DNA of 64,000 nucleotides from the NCBI RefSeq assembly GCF_030848805.1, contig NC_092358.1, positions 2,480,001 through 2,544,000 of the forward strand. The letters run 5' to 3'. Each line of letters begins with the position of its first letter. The stretch's first letter is position 1. Source of the stretch: Temnothorax longispinosus. Taxonomy: Eukaryota > Arthropoda > Insecta > Hymenoptera > Formicidae. A program made the position numbers and the translations under genes. Shown here one piece after another: positions 23,459 to 35,352 of the stretch. The notes beneath the pieces were generated by a model. That model saw nothing but the letters and a program-made list of their open reading frames with translations, made no database searches and had not been told where the DNA came from.

Positions 23459-23496
<38 letters not shown>

Positions 23497-23501
23497 GAGA
23501 T
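23459..23501. repeat. (GA)n microsatellite
   Basis: About 42 bases of GA repeat with a single interruption. Confidence 0.9.
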
Positions 23502-25479
23502 GATCGATCGAACGTCGCCGAGAGTGGCCTTGCGTTTAAAACTTCTTATCATCAACTGCAGCCGCGTAGTTGGACTACACGGCGTAAAAAACTGAAAGAT
23601 CGCGTAAATCTTTCTGCTCCACTATATACGTCGAAATAAATCGGCTTCTTTTCTTCGTGCAATGTCGCTATCTATCGCGTTCGACGCCGATGTGCGGATT
23701 GGTAATATTCTCCCGCTCGTTTACAGTGGCGCGCTTCATTAATAAATGAACGTGGATAATTCAACCTACGCGGACCGTAATTTTCCAGTAGAAAATAATT
23801 GCTCGAGTTGATCGTGATCTACGACGACCCATTAGATCGCGCGAACCGAGAGATATTCCGGCACTCCTCGCAAATCTAATAGAAGCGATGGCACGTGATC
23901 TGTCTTAATTATTTAAGTACGAGAGAGAGAGAGAGAGAAAAAAAGAAGAATTCGTCTGATTTTTCGCTTCTGACGTCAGGAGCTGCGGTGGATGATTTAG
24001 GAGGCTGAGTTCTGCGCGAAAAAAGAAAAGATCTCGGCGGCGTTTCGCCACCGTCTTTTAACGCTGACGCTAAACTCCACCGAGTTGTTATCTCGATATA
24101 CCGTGGCGATACCACGAACGCTACCTCATCAGTTGCATAATCCGACGCGACGCCTCGCTCGTGTACGTGTATGGCGCAACGCGCGCGGTGCACGCGTACG
24201 TGCGCGCTCACGCGCTTATACATATAGTTTCCACGCGGAATAGCGCGTAAAATATTAAAATTCTTTCATTTTAATGCGCCGTAACGCGTCGTGACGCGTC
24301 AGGAAGAAATGAGCGCGCGTTTAACCACCGGAAGCGCGTTTAATCAGTGAAAACGCGCCGAGACATGGAAATCGAGAGAGTGGAACTCGCTTCGAACAAT
24401 CTGTAATGAAATCTCCAAAATTGTGCCGAAATTCAGGATAGAACTCTGCTTATAAGCTTGTCGTGGAGTACAAAAACATTTTAAGAGACAGAATGCATAC
24501 ATAAAAATATATAAAAGATACATAAAAAGATACACGTTCATATATTTATGTAATATTATAACTAAAATATATTTATGTAATAACGCGAAAATTCTGTTCT
24601 TTGAAATGTGACGTCTGAAACTAGACCACCTAAAGTGAGTTTACGAGAAAAGAGGAAAAAGAACGAAATATAAATCCTCTCTTTATTTTTCCTATCTTGG
24701 CTCGACAGTAACGCGTATTTCCCGTTCTTTATTTACTTAGACTCGACGACTCGAGCAGCCGCAATTTACAAATTTCAAGCCTCTTTATCGTTTACGTGAG
24801 TTGCGTTATAGAGAAGTAATGACTAATTTGTTTCGATATCTGGAACGAGAGTGAGGGAGAGAGAGAAAGAGGGGGGGGGAATTTTTCGCCTCTGGTCCGA
24901 TATTCTTCGACGTGAATTCTATAAAAAGGTGAAAATGGAATCGTAAGAAGTGCATTTTTCGACGACATTCATCAATATCTTTAATAAATCTATCCCACCC
25001 CTCTTTTTTTCGGAATAAAACAGATCGACGAAATAAAATGACTACTCGGTCGAATGTAACGAGACCTCGTTTTTGTTCTCCGCGTTGCCTCCCTCCTTCC
25101 ATCTGGTGACGCGTGCACGGGTACACGCATTCGTACACGCGTGTATAGTTATCGCGCGAATGTGACGATGCAAACGTATTATGTATAAACGAAGCGAGAT
25201 AAAGGGGGTATTTATCTCGCTGGGCTGACTCGCGATCGACAAAACTTTTTTCCTATCGCGGTTACATGGGGCTTGTACGAATATCGCGAGTGTAATTTTC
25301 GTTCGTATCGTGCCACAACACGACGGTTCATATTTCCCCGAGATAAGTCTGAGGCATCTTGCTCCCTTGATTTCGGTTACGATTCCCCGATAATTTCATA
25401 TGCTCCGAAAATAGAGACGTGCAGAGCGACGTTAGAAACTTTGTCTCCCTCTCTTTCCTTCTGCTCCTCCTCCCCCCCC

Positions 25480-25537
25480 TCTCTCTCTCTCTCTCTTTGT
25501 CTCTTTCTCTCTCTTTTTGTCTCTCTCTCTCTCTCTC
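25480..25537. repeat. (CT)n microsatellite
   Basis: CT repeats with TTTGT interruptions. Confidence 0.85.
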
Positions 25538-26921
25538 GTCCCCTTCTCTTCTTGTTTGGAGCGTCACATCACGCCGCACCGCACCGCGACTCAACTGAAC
25601 TGAACTCAAGTCGATTCTACTCAACCCGACTCTTAACAGTCGCAACTAAACTCGCGCGCGGAGTACCACGCGCGCGTCCTCGAAAGACGAATCCTCGCGC
25701 GTATACGTCTCGCAACACGGGGAACAACGAGATTTACGCCGTTCGCGACACACGAGGGGAAGGAGAAATCTCGCCTTCCGGAGGCGCGCGACTTCCCTGG
25801 AAGAAATATGCGTTTGCGCGCTGTGCGACTTCTCGGCGCGAATTCGGCAGACGGTCGTCAGTTCTTGGCGAGAGCGTGATTCTGTGTGACGCGAGATAAC
25901 AGGGTGGTACGTGCCCCGACGGTCTCGAAATCTCGCGGGTTCCGAACTCCGATCGCGCCTAATCAACGCGACGCGACGCGCGACCGTGAGATTGCGTGGT
26001 TGCGAAATTCACGGCGGTACCTGTCGCCGATTGCGTCGAGAGTCTTCTCCGATTCACGCGGTGCGATTACGTAGCAGATAAGAGACGGCCTCGTGGACTG
26101 TGATCTCTCGCGGAGTTGCATCCTGGTTTTTCCGCGTCGCAGACGAGTCGCGTGATTCGTGCGACAAAGCGGCGAGGAAACCGAGACGAGGCGAGGCGGC
26201 GGCAGCGACGCGACGCGATCGACTTTCGGAGGAGCCGAGCGGGCGAAAAACTTGCCGGAATTTTTGAATTAGCTGACGAAGCTCGTATTCCACGGCACAC
26301 AAGCTCTCGACTCCGCCGTCTCTCGTGCTCGCGCTTCGGCCACGTGGGTGTTATTCGGGCCTAGAATTTGCGCCTCCCTCCTCCGGGAGGAGGTCGTACG
26401 TGGGAGACGTATTATTGTGCCAACGAGTTCATTCATCGTGCGGATTCCAGCCCGCCGGAAGTGACGAGGAACGACGACTTCCCCGCTGGTGGTGGCGGCG
26501 GTTGGTGATGGTGCGGTAGTGGTAGTGGTGGTGGTAGTGGTGCGCGTACCAGTTGAGCGTTGCATCGTGCATACGTGCACGCACTCAACGCACTCGCGCG
26601 CGCGCGCGCGCACGCACGCACTCGCGCACTCACATACACACGCGCACACGCGCGCGTGCTGACCTAGAGGAAGCGAAAGGAGAGAAGGAAGGACTGAAGG
26701 AGAGGATGTCGACTCGCCGCCGGGCGACCGCGACCGCGTCGCGCGTCGAGATGCAGCGTCCTGTTGTCGGTCGACGGCCAGTCGCTCTTTGAAGGTTTCG
26801 CCTTATCGACGATGGACTGGAGTGGTCGGACAGACCGCGCGAGGCAACGAGAGGTCGTGCACTGTGTATCGTTATTGTTTCCTCGTTGGGGCGATTCCGC
26901 GCCGCGGTCGCTGACGCGACT

Positions 26922-26961
26922 ATGCAGCTGAAGAAAGCGATGCTTAAGATATTCGATCAAT
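26922..26961 (+). CDS. Pde11: Pde11 alternative first coding exon C
   Basis: ATG at 26922 encodes MQLKKAMLKIFDQ and stops at a donor CAAT|GTGAGT in phase 1. The core acceptor at 35366 accepts phase 1, giving Cys then LQFRSIEEPR. It follows a CpG-rich stretch, as expected for an internal promoter. The resulting protein would be 986 residues. Only 13 codons are present, so the call rests on start, donor and phase. Confidence 0.45.
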
Positions 26962-27554
26962 GTGAGTTTTCGGCCGCGCGAGAAAACGCGCGCCGCTCTC
27001 CGCCGTTCCTAATAATAATAATTTTCCCCCTTTGCTCCCGGTCTCTCTCTTTCTCTCTCTCTCTCTCTCCCTCCCTCCCGCGCGCGCGCAAAATAGCGAT
27101 GAAAGAGTCGCGCGCGCGCCGCTCTAAAACATCTCGAAGCTACAGCGTACGCGCGTGATGAACGGACGACGGTTTAGGCCGACGGTTGAACGCGCGCGTT
27201 TCTCACATCCATCTGTATGCGTAACACGGACGGGACGATGCGTGTGCATTACGCGGCAGCGTGATTCCCTCGTGCGCAGCATGGGCCCCCATTAGAGGCC
27301 CCCGGATCGTAATAGCGTAATAACGACAGGGCGCACAGGTCGGATTGGACTGCGAGACATCACGGAAAACCTGACGACTCCGCCGCGTAGCAGGCGGACA
27401 CACGGAGAGCTTCGTGCTAGCGCTATTATCCGGAGAAATCGCGAATGCGCCGAACGGTTTGCGGGAGAAGTCGTTGATCCGCTGTTTCTGAAAAATATGT
27501 AACGCGATGTACTAATGGGATTTGTTAAGTTCCTAGCTAATCTAACAGCTTAAT

Positions 27555-27687
27555 GCCAATTTTTGTCAATGCAGATTAACTTTCATTCCGGTTTAACTCA
27601 CTTTTCATCTTCTAATTTCAACTATTAGAAAAGGATGAAAAGTAAGTTGAACCAAGTTTAAAGTTAATCTGCATTGGTAGAAATGGA
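27555..27687. mobile_element. MITE family A, copy 3
   Basis: Left end GCCAATTTTTGTCAATGCAG and right end CTGCATTGGTAGAAATGG, with inner arms AGATTAACTTTC against AAAGTTAATCT and CACTTTTCATC against GATGAAAAGTAAG. Shares terminal sequence with copies at 4164 and 5499. Confidence 0.65.
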
Positions 27688-30600
27688 TACAAGTCGTAAT
27701 GAAAGTTTTAAATTAATTTTTGCTTTTGGGTAAAATTAATTGTCTCAATAAAATTATCAAAATCGATGTAAAACTTCTTTTTTACTACGCAGAGCGACAG
27801 TAAAAATACGGCTATGTGGTACTTGAGGTTTATCGTGCCCCCCCCCCTTCTTCGCCGTTAGTAACGTCGAGTTAACGTACGCGTCTTTGGTATATGGTAT
27901 GGTTTAAATTCCAGTAACAAAGATTGAATTTCGGCTGGAGGAAAGACACGTACACGTCGTTTAATACGATACCTCCCACATATTTACGCGCGCACTGATA
28001 CGCGACTCGCCCCGCCCGCGCCATGGGGCCCGCAGCGGGCGCGGGCGCTAGCGCAGCTGTTTTCGTTTCCCGTTATCGCTCGTTCGACGATCCGGCGATA
28101 TCTTTCCGAACGTAAACGTAGACGCGCTTTTCGACGAGCTACGTGTGCACATATATACACGTGTGGCCCGAAAAGCGATACGTCGGCGTCGATCGTCATC
28201 GCGCCTAAAATAAGAAGTTGGCGACCGAGGAAAAGCGCGAGAGACGCGGGCGCGGAAAATTCGACGCGCGTTTTAAATAAAAATACACGGAGTATATACG
28301 TACCGCGAAAAGAGAAAATTATAAAGCCGCGCCGCGCGTCTCTCTGTCGATTTACAACGATGCTAATGTCACGATAAGATTCTCAGTTAACGATAAGACT
28401 TATCGCGGGCCGAGAGCTATACAATCTTTGAATTTAAAACGAAATTTCCATCGCGCACTTAAGCTCGTCCTCGGGGTATCGCGCGTTTCATTTATCGATG
28501 AAACTGTTTATTTACGTATTTGGCAGATAATTATACTGACAACACCCGCGCGTTATCAAAAAAACAAAATAACAACAATGGTTAACCCGTGTCATCGATG
28601 GCCAAATCTTATCGCGTTATTGCGTCACGCGCGCGTATACTCTCGCTCGAAAAGGAAAAGAACGAGAGATCGCTGAATTTTGTGAGTTTCGTGGATGGGA
28701 GTCGGACTATGTTGAACGTAGGAATAAATACATAGATGAGTAGAAATGGCCTTTTACAACGAACATATCGACTTTTCGCAAAAAATAACCTATTAAACTA
28801 TTAATTGAAATTCTGAAAATGAAGTGGTAACTTTACAAAGTCAAAGTCAGGGTTGTGAACGTGGTCGTTAAAAATTTTATCGATTTTCTCAATTCTGAAG
28901 CACGCTCCATCTAATCTCATAAATTTCTCGTAAATCGAGACGGTAATCTTTACCGGATAAAATAGCGTAAAAATGGACAAAACAATCTTCCAAGTGCATC
29001 TATTTTCTTTCTTTCACCGAAACGGAATCAGGTGCCGCACACGGCAACTGACCTCTGATCGTGAGAGATCCAAGCGCGTTCTTTTGCGGCACGTTATACC
29101 GACTGCAGTAGCCGAGGCGAATACACGACGACGCGTATTTGCATTGGCCAAGGTAACTGCCGCTATTTCGTTGCGTAACTTAACAGATTACGAGAAACGA
29201 CAGGTTCCTCGCGATGACGCGCGACTTTCGTCCTCGATCCACGAACGGCGTTCGCTCCTCGTCCCCCGATGTTCTTCGCTCCGATCTAGACAAATCTCGC
29301 CCGCGGATATAGCTATGGAGTAGTACTCATCTATCTCGAGTATCTTTCGATCTCAATTTCCTTTTTTGCGAAATAACTGCGTAATCGAGATAACTTTTTC
29401 CTATACATACGCGATAGAGATTTATAATGATGGAAGAGCCGAGAGAAAGCAGAAGGAAGGTGTGACACGCTGGGGCACTAAAGTCGAGAGTACGCGCGTC
29501 CGCGTGACTTCGTGCGCGCTTTACGACCTGAGCTGCACGACGACGACGACGACGATGCAACTTATTTAGCGCGCGTGTGCGTGCGTGCGTGCACGCACAC
29601 GCGTGACGATTGAGTTTAATATAGCCGCGTGTCGCGCCGCCTCGCGTCGGCTAAACGTTTACCTCGACGCATGCCGAAAGTGGAGCCCCGACGAGACGAG
29701 AGAGCTCTCTTCCTCCTCTCCTTTGGAAGAAAAGTCAGCCGTGAAAAATGGTTGCACGGCTTCCGTCCAAGTCCCCGGCACTCCCGCCTCTCCCCCAGTC
29801 TCTCACCGGGTATGCCGCCCCGAAATCTCGGATGCGTAAAATGTCGGCACGTTAAGCCGATATCCGTTACTTTTGCCGCGCATTTGTTTACGTTACTCTC
29901 CTTTGGTTCAACTGAGTTCCTGTTATCCGACGGCTCCGATTATTTGCACGATCTCGGTGAAGTTAAACATCCCCCGCTTTTCGATTCCCCCGTCGATCTC
30001 GAGCACTTTCTCAAACACATCCGAGGATTCCACGGCAGAGATAAACGGCGCACCTCCCGTTGATTACGTTGAAATCCTGAAAATAGAACCAACCACAGCT
30101 TGGCGGAGACGAAGATACTTTTCGATATCGGTCTCGGAAAGAAAACTCAAGTGTCTGTCCGTGATTTGAATAACGGAAATAACGACGCGGTTTAAATATC
30201 TGGAATAACGACCGACGATTTCGATAAAATTTCCATCGCGCATTTCCATTGTTCTTGTAAGGTCAGTGTTTTCGTATATCGTTGAATCTTATTACGTTTA
30301 AAACGTCCGGTTTTGCCGATAATCGTGAAACGAAAGCGCCTCGTTCTGCACGTTATTTGCTCGTATACATTTTCAGTAATCGAGGAACGTTGATAGCTCT
30401 CACAATCAGTAGCCGCCAACGTAGGTATAGGTAGGCCACTAATCTAACGACTATTAATTAACGATAAGGCTGGAGATAAACACACGGTGGAACAGAAACA
30501 CACCGGCAAACAACACAAAACAGGCGAGACACCGCGAATCGATTTATTTTTCTCGTATGAACTTGGAGAAAAAAAAAGAACGGTAGCATTGAACTTGACG

Positions 30601-31044
30601 GTAGCGCTGGCCAAGTCCGCGGACTTTCCGGGGCGAAGGGGCAAGGGGGGGAGGAGAGTCTGGTGCTGTCAGAAAACGAAGAACCGGCGACCGGTCCGAG
30701 AGCAGGTTTCAGTGGCCTCTCTCGTTGCGTACATTCGAACGCGAACGCGAATGCGAACGCTGGGGTACTGGGGGGAGCCCGAGGAGACCCCGGCGGAACG
30801 TTGCATTGGGAGGGATCGACGCCCCGCCGAAAGACGATAAATCCTTTTTTCGCCTTTAACCGTCCTTCCACCTTTCTTTCGGGTCCTTCGACCTTGCCTC
30901 GATCGCGATTACACGGGCCCGGACACGCGGTTTCGAGCCGCTTCCGCTTTCTGGGAAACTGGTTCGTCCGCGCTGTCGTTTACGTCATCGAGAATCAGTA
31001 TCTCCGAATATGATTCCACTAAATCTCTCTCTCCCTCTATTAAA

Positions 31045-31072
31045 CAAACACACACACACACACACACACACA
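31045..31072. repeat. (CA)n microsatellite
   Basis: About 14 CA units in the long Pde11 intron. Confidence 0.9.
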
Positions 31073-33122
31073 TATTCGCTCACTCAGTAACTCAATCGCT
31101 CACAACTCGCTCTCCGAACGAGAGAAATTAAAGCGATCAATTGGTATACGAACAGCAAGGGATCTTCTGGCGTCTGTAATAGTTTTCGGCCTTTCGATCT
31201 TACTGCGTGGAATTCTCGAGATTCGTAGTTCCTGGAAGCAGTGACCTGGCAGCAGTCATCCGCTTTCCAGAAAATAATACATAGGGGGATGTTCGCGGTT
31301 ACCGCTAGGTCGTCTCTTGCCGCCGCAGGATGTAACAGTGAGATCCCAACGCGGCGAGGTACCATTTCCGGAGCTCGGAAACTGGTTCAAAGTGATATCA
31401 GGCGGAAATTTCTCAAAGAAGTGAGTCCGCAAAGCCGATCTAATCTCGGGGTTAATCGACTAGTTTACCTCAGAGGTTCGTACCACTTTTAAATATTCGT
31501 ACTTCTGATGTGTTTCCTCCTTTCGCATAAAAAAAAAATTTGAAAATCTGTTCGATTAATCACGCGTAATGGAGCTACGTTTGCAACGTGTCTCCCGGGA
31601 GAGTTCATAGATACGTGACGGAGAGAACGATCGGTCGATCGGCCGGTCGCCCACGACTGGCCGAGCAAAAGCTCGAGACAGGCGAGATCGGTGGCGAGCA
31701 GATAGGTCAGCTTGGCGCCATCGGGCCGAGGCGAGGCGCGTGAAGGCCGGTCGGTCGGTCGGTTTCTCGGCTTTCCGACGCGCGCTATCATTGCCGTTCG
31801 CCACACCACAACCGTGCGAAACTGGCCAGCGTGTTTGCGCCGCGCCGCGACACACATCGTCCGCCTTTTGTGTAACTATTCGCCTCTCGCGCGCATACGG
31901 CCCGTCACGCGAGGAGCCGTCGCCGTCGGCCGTCGCCCGTCGTCCGCGTATCCGCGAGGAATGAAAGGAAAGATGATTATTTCGAGAGAGACGCAGAAAC
32001 GTGGATACTACGAGCGCCGTTCGGCGTTCACCTGAACCGTCCGAGGCTTCGTTCGCGAGCCGAGTATGGCCTGGCAACGACCCGAGACCTTGTGCAACCG
32101 AGTGAAAAGATCGAAAATGGTATGCTCTGCTCTCGCGATGATCCTCGCGATCGTCCGACGCGTACTTACTCCGGCGGAAAATAAAATGTGATCGATCACG
32201 GGAGGAGAAAGCTTCGCGTAAAGTGTGTGTGTGTGTTCACGCCGAGATAGCCGTACCGACGAATTCCAGCAATTTGGAGATCGTTACTTGAAAATCGCTC
32301 CGTCGAAATCTCTTATTGTAGAAAGTGGTAGCACCGAAGCGCGCGCGCGCTCGCAAATTGTAATCGGACGGTGGACTTTTAAATCCTAAAAAAAATCTTG
32401 AATCGGCAGTAGCGAAAACATTCCAGGAATACCGCGGGAGCGACGGGGCGTCGTTATCGGAATGAATTTGCCGTATAGATAATTTAATCGAATTTTACGA
32501 TGCGCGCCGATTATCAGCCGACTATAGCTTAGCGTGAGCTTCATTTCCAGTTGTTTGGCTGCCACTATCTTCGTAGTAATGATTATCGTGTTCTGTCGTC
32601 ACCAACGAGCGGCGAAAGCAATGACGTTCGCCGGGGGACTCGTTAAACCTAAAATATATTTATTACGAATGTGCACTGACCGTCCGCATAATCGATCGTA
32701 CGACAAAAGAACGTTCATCGCGCATGGAAATACGGAAATTGGGCGAAATCTCATGATAATACGTTTCGTTTTCCCTTCAATTGCGCACTGTGTGAACGCT
32801 ATAATTCTATTTTCTTACGCGCATGCACATACGCGCGACGTACGAGTGGTGCGAGGTGCTCTTCGGCGCATTTCCTTCAAATTGTGAACTCTTGGAAACA
32901 GTAAGCCTCCAAGGAAAACCAATGGATAACAAGATTACATATATCCTTCAATTAACTTGGAGTAAACTTTAACGGAACTTTAATACGAGGCTTTAGTTAC
33001 AAAGGCGCACAAATTGGAAGTTGCGATAAATGACGAAGTTCCTCGATATCTTCTTTACAGGAAAGTTGACTCGAAATTGACCAATTCGCGGATTGCAGTA
33101 CGCTTCGCCACTCTATAATCTA

Positions 33123-33314
33123 TACGGTGGATGAAAAAAGTGTTTGCACAACCAGATAACTTTATTCGAAGAATACATGCATAATTACAAATTGTGTCCA
33201 TAAGTAATTTATTACATACAGTATATGTATTCGTAATTATGTATTATTGCTTTGAATAAAATTATTGTAAGAAAACTGGGTGCGTGTGACTAGATACTTT
33301 TTTTATCCACTGTA
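33123..33314. mobile_element. Tc1/mariner-like MITE with TA duplication
   Basis: TA-CGGTGGATGAAAAAAGT on the left is mirrored by ACTTTTTTTATCCACTG-TA on the right. Inner arms also pair imperfectly (CATAATTACAAAT with ATTCGTAATTATG). TA ends and CAGTGG-type termini suit Tc1/mariner; 192 bases, no coding. Confidence 0.6.
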
Positions 33315-35352
33315 TAACAAATTAAAGATGCACGCCGCGCTCGCGTCGGTTCGTCCGCGCGCGCAACTTAAACGGACCATCGTTATTCAGTGCGTGTTTA
33401 AGAATCGAATTTGTCAGAGTAACATCAAAGAACAGAGAGGGAGGGAGGGAGGGAGAAGGAAAGACAGAAGTATAAAGGAACGCAGGAACATTGGCCCACC
33501 CACGTATACCATATTGTTTCTCTACGTATCGTAAAGCATCGTCGATCGAGCACTGCTTGGATTTCCGGTTCACTCTAAAGGCTAAATATAATGACGTTAC
33601 AGCGACATTGCGTAATGCACTTGCAGCCTGTGCGACGAAATGTTTCCCGCGACTCGTCTCCGCTCTGCGCGAAAAGTAACGTTAGCTTTTGGGAAAAATG
33701 GAAAATATATAAGGGAAGAGACGATAACGATTCCACAACGTGAGATGCAAGCGTGTAACAAAGTTTCGATTTATCGTCTCATTTAGTCACTTCGTCCAGT
33801 TACGTCACCAGTTGCGGAACACCCCGTACCACCGCGCGTCGTCGAAAAAGCCAATATTCCGCGTGATTGCTCCGCTGCAGCGACATCCGTACGTATATTG
33901 TACATCAGCCCGTACAGTTCATAATCGACGGTTCGTATGAGCAGGACCGAAGCGACGCGACGCGCGGCAACTCATCCGTGAAGAGAACGCGCGCTCGTCT
34001 CGTATAGGAAATTTACCCGGTAATCCGTGTCGGGTTTTTCCACGGATTTCGTTTGCCTCTCGATCGTACGTCCGTTCCTGCAACGAGCTCGCGATTTTCT
34101 CGCAGCGGACTCCGCGCCGTATCGAGGTAAGGCGATCGAAAAATTAAGTATTTCGCAAAACACTCCGTGTTTTGTGTCGGGACGTCAGAATAACGAGAAA
34201 AAATTTTTTTTTTCGGTCACCTTAACCGTTTCTTGATACCGCGCGGAATGACAAAGCGATCTACCTTGAAAAGTGTCGTGCATTTCCGTCGAAAAACGAC
34301 ATCGACGATCTTAAAATCCCAAAAACTGTAATCTCGAAAGAGATCCTTATCAACGATAAGATTTCGTCTTTTCAGAACAAATAATTTCTTCGCGGCATAC
34401 ATTTTCATCGAAAACAACGGAGGTGTTTGGGATAGTCGCTAGATAAGAGGGACAGTAAATCAAATTACTTAATCGACGATCGGCTGGAAAATCCCAGGGA
34501 CAATTTCCCCCTCGGTTAGAACGGGCCGATATACGACGATAAAATCCGCGTGAGAGAGTTGGGGTGCGGCGCATGGTGAATAAAAAGAAAAATACAACTT
34601 TTACAGACTGGATTCGGAGTTAGTCACGAACAATTGCGAACGAATGTTTCACGATGCCGTAGGAGTTTTATACTTTCTTGAAATGGAATTTGAAAAATAA
34701 GAGAACTGGCGACAACAGCTCTTTTATTTCAATCCGGTTAAACTTGAGTGAGTCGTAATACTTTTTTCGACAGGAATCTCGAAATGCTATCTGGAGTTTC
34801 CAGAAAAGAGTTAGATTCCTGAGAAAAGATTGTATCTATGGGAACCTAGGAAATGTGTTCGTCCCATATCTCTTTCGCTCCTTATCTTCGTGTTTAATCG
34901 TAGAATTCTTCAGAGGCGTAGAATTCTTTGAAGCGTACAGAGTACATCCATCAGTTATATACGTTATACCAAATTTCTGTAAGCGAGGTGCTAGTTTTGT
35001 AGACAGATTGTGTTTTGAAATGAAACGAGACATCATAAGTACGCATCAGTAATTGTCTTTCGCACTTAATTAATACGAATACACTTCGTAATATGATTTC
35101 GCAGTCTTTGCGGCAAGTAAAGTTTGCTTGTCAAAAAATCGGCCGATAAAACTTCAACTTATTAGTTAAATATAATAATAACAACACGATCGCGAAGATA
35201 TTCGAACAATTTAGAAAATAACGTTATGAAAAGTTGAATTCTGCCCGTGACAGTTGTTTTTTTCTCACACGATCTCTCCCGCGAGAAGCGTGATTATTCG
35301 CTGCGTTAGCGAGGCGAGTTGAATACTCCGTGTAATTAACGGACGGAAAACA

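Larger units (their letters stand above)
21718..26921 (+). other. Pde11 intronic DNA
   Basis: Non-coding between the alternative 5' exons. It contains a (GA)n microsatellite at 23459-23501, a (CT)n tract at 25480-25537, and a CpG-rich block near 25.6-26.9 kb that precedes exon C and may be its promoter. Open frames in these tracts are low-complexity artefacts. Confidence 0.5.
26962..35352 (+). other. Long Pde11 intron
   Basis: About 8.4 kb with no convincing exon. It holds MITE family A copy 3 (27555-27687), a (CA)n tract (31045-31072), a Tc1/mariner-like MITE (33123-33314) and CpG-rich segments around 29.5-32 kb. A short ATG frame at 32066-32118 ends at a possible donor, but its phase (0) does not fit the core acceptor. 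Confidence 0.5.

Noticed and set aside
32066..32118. ATG frame ending at a GTATGC donor, as another Pde11 start
   Set aside because: Phase 0 does not fit the phase-1 acceptor at 35366.
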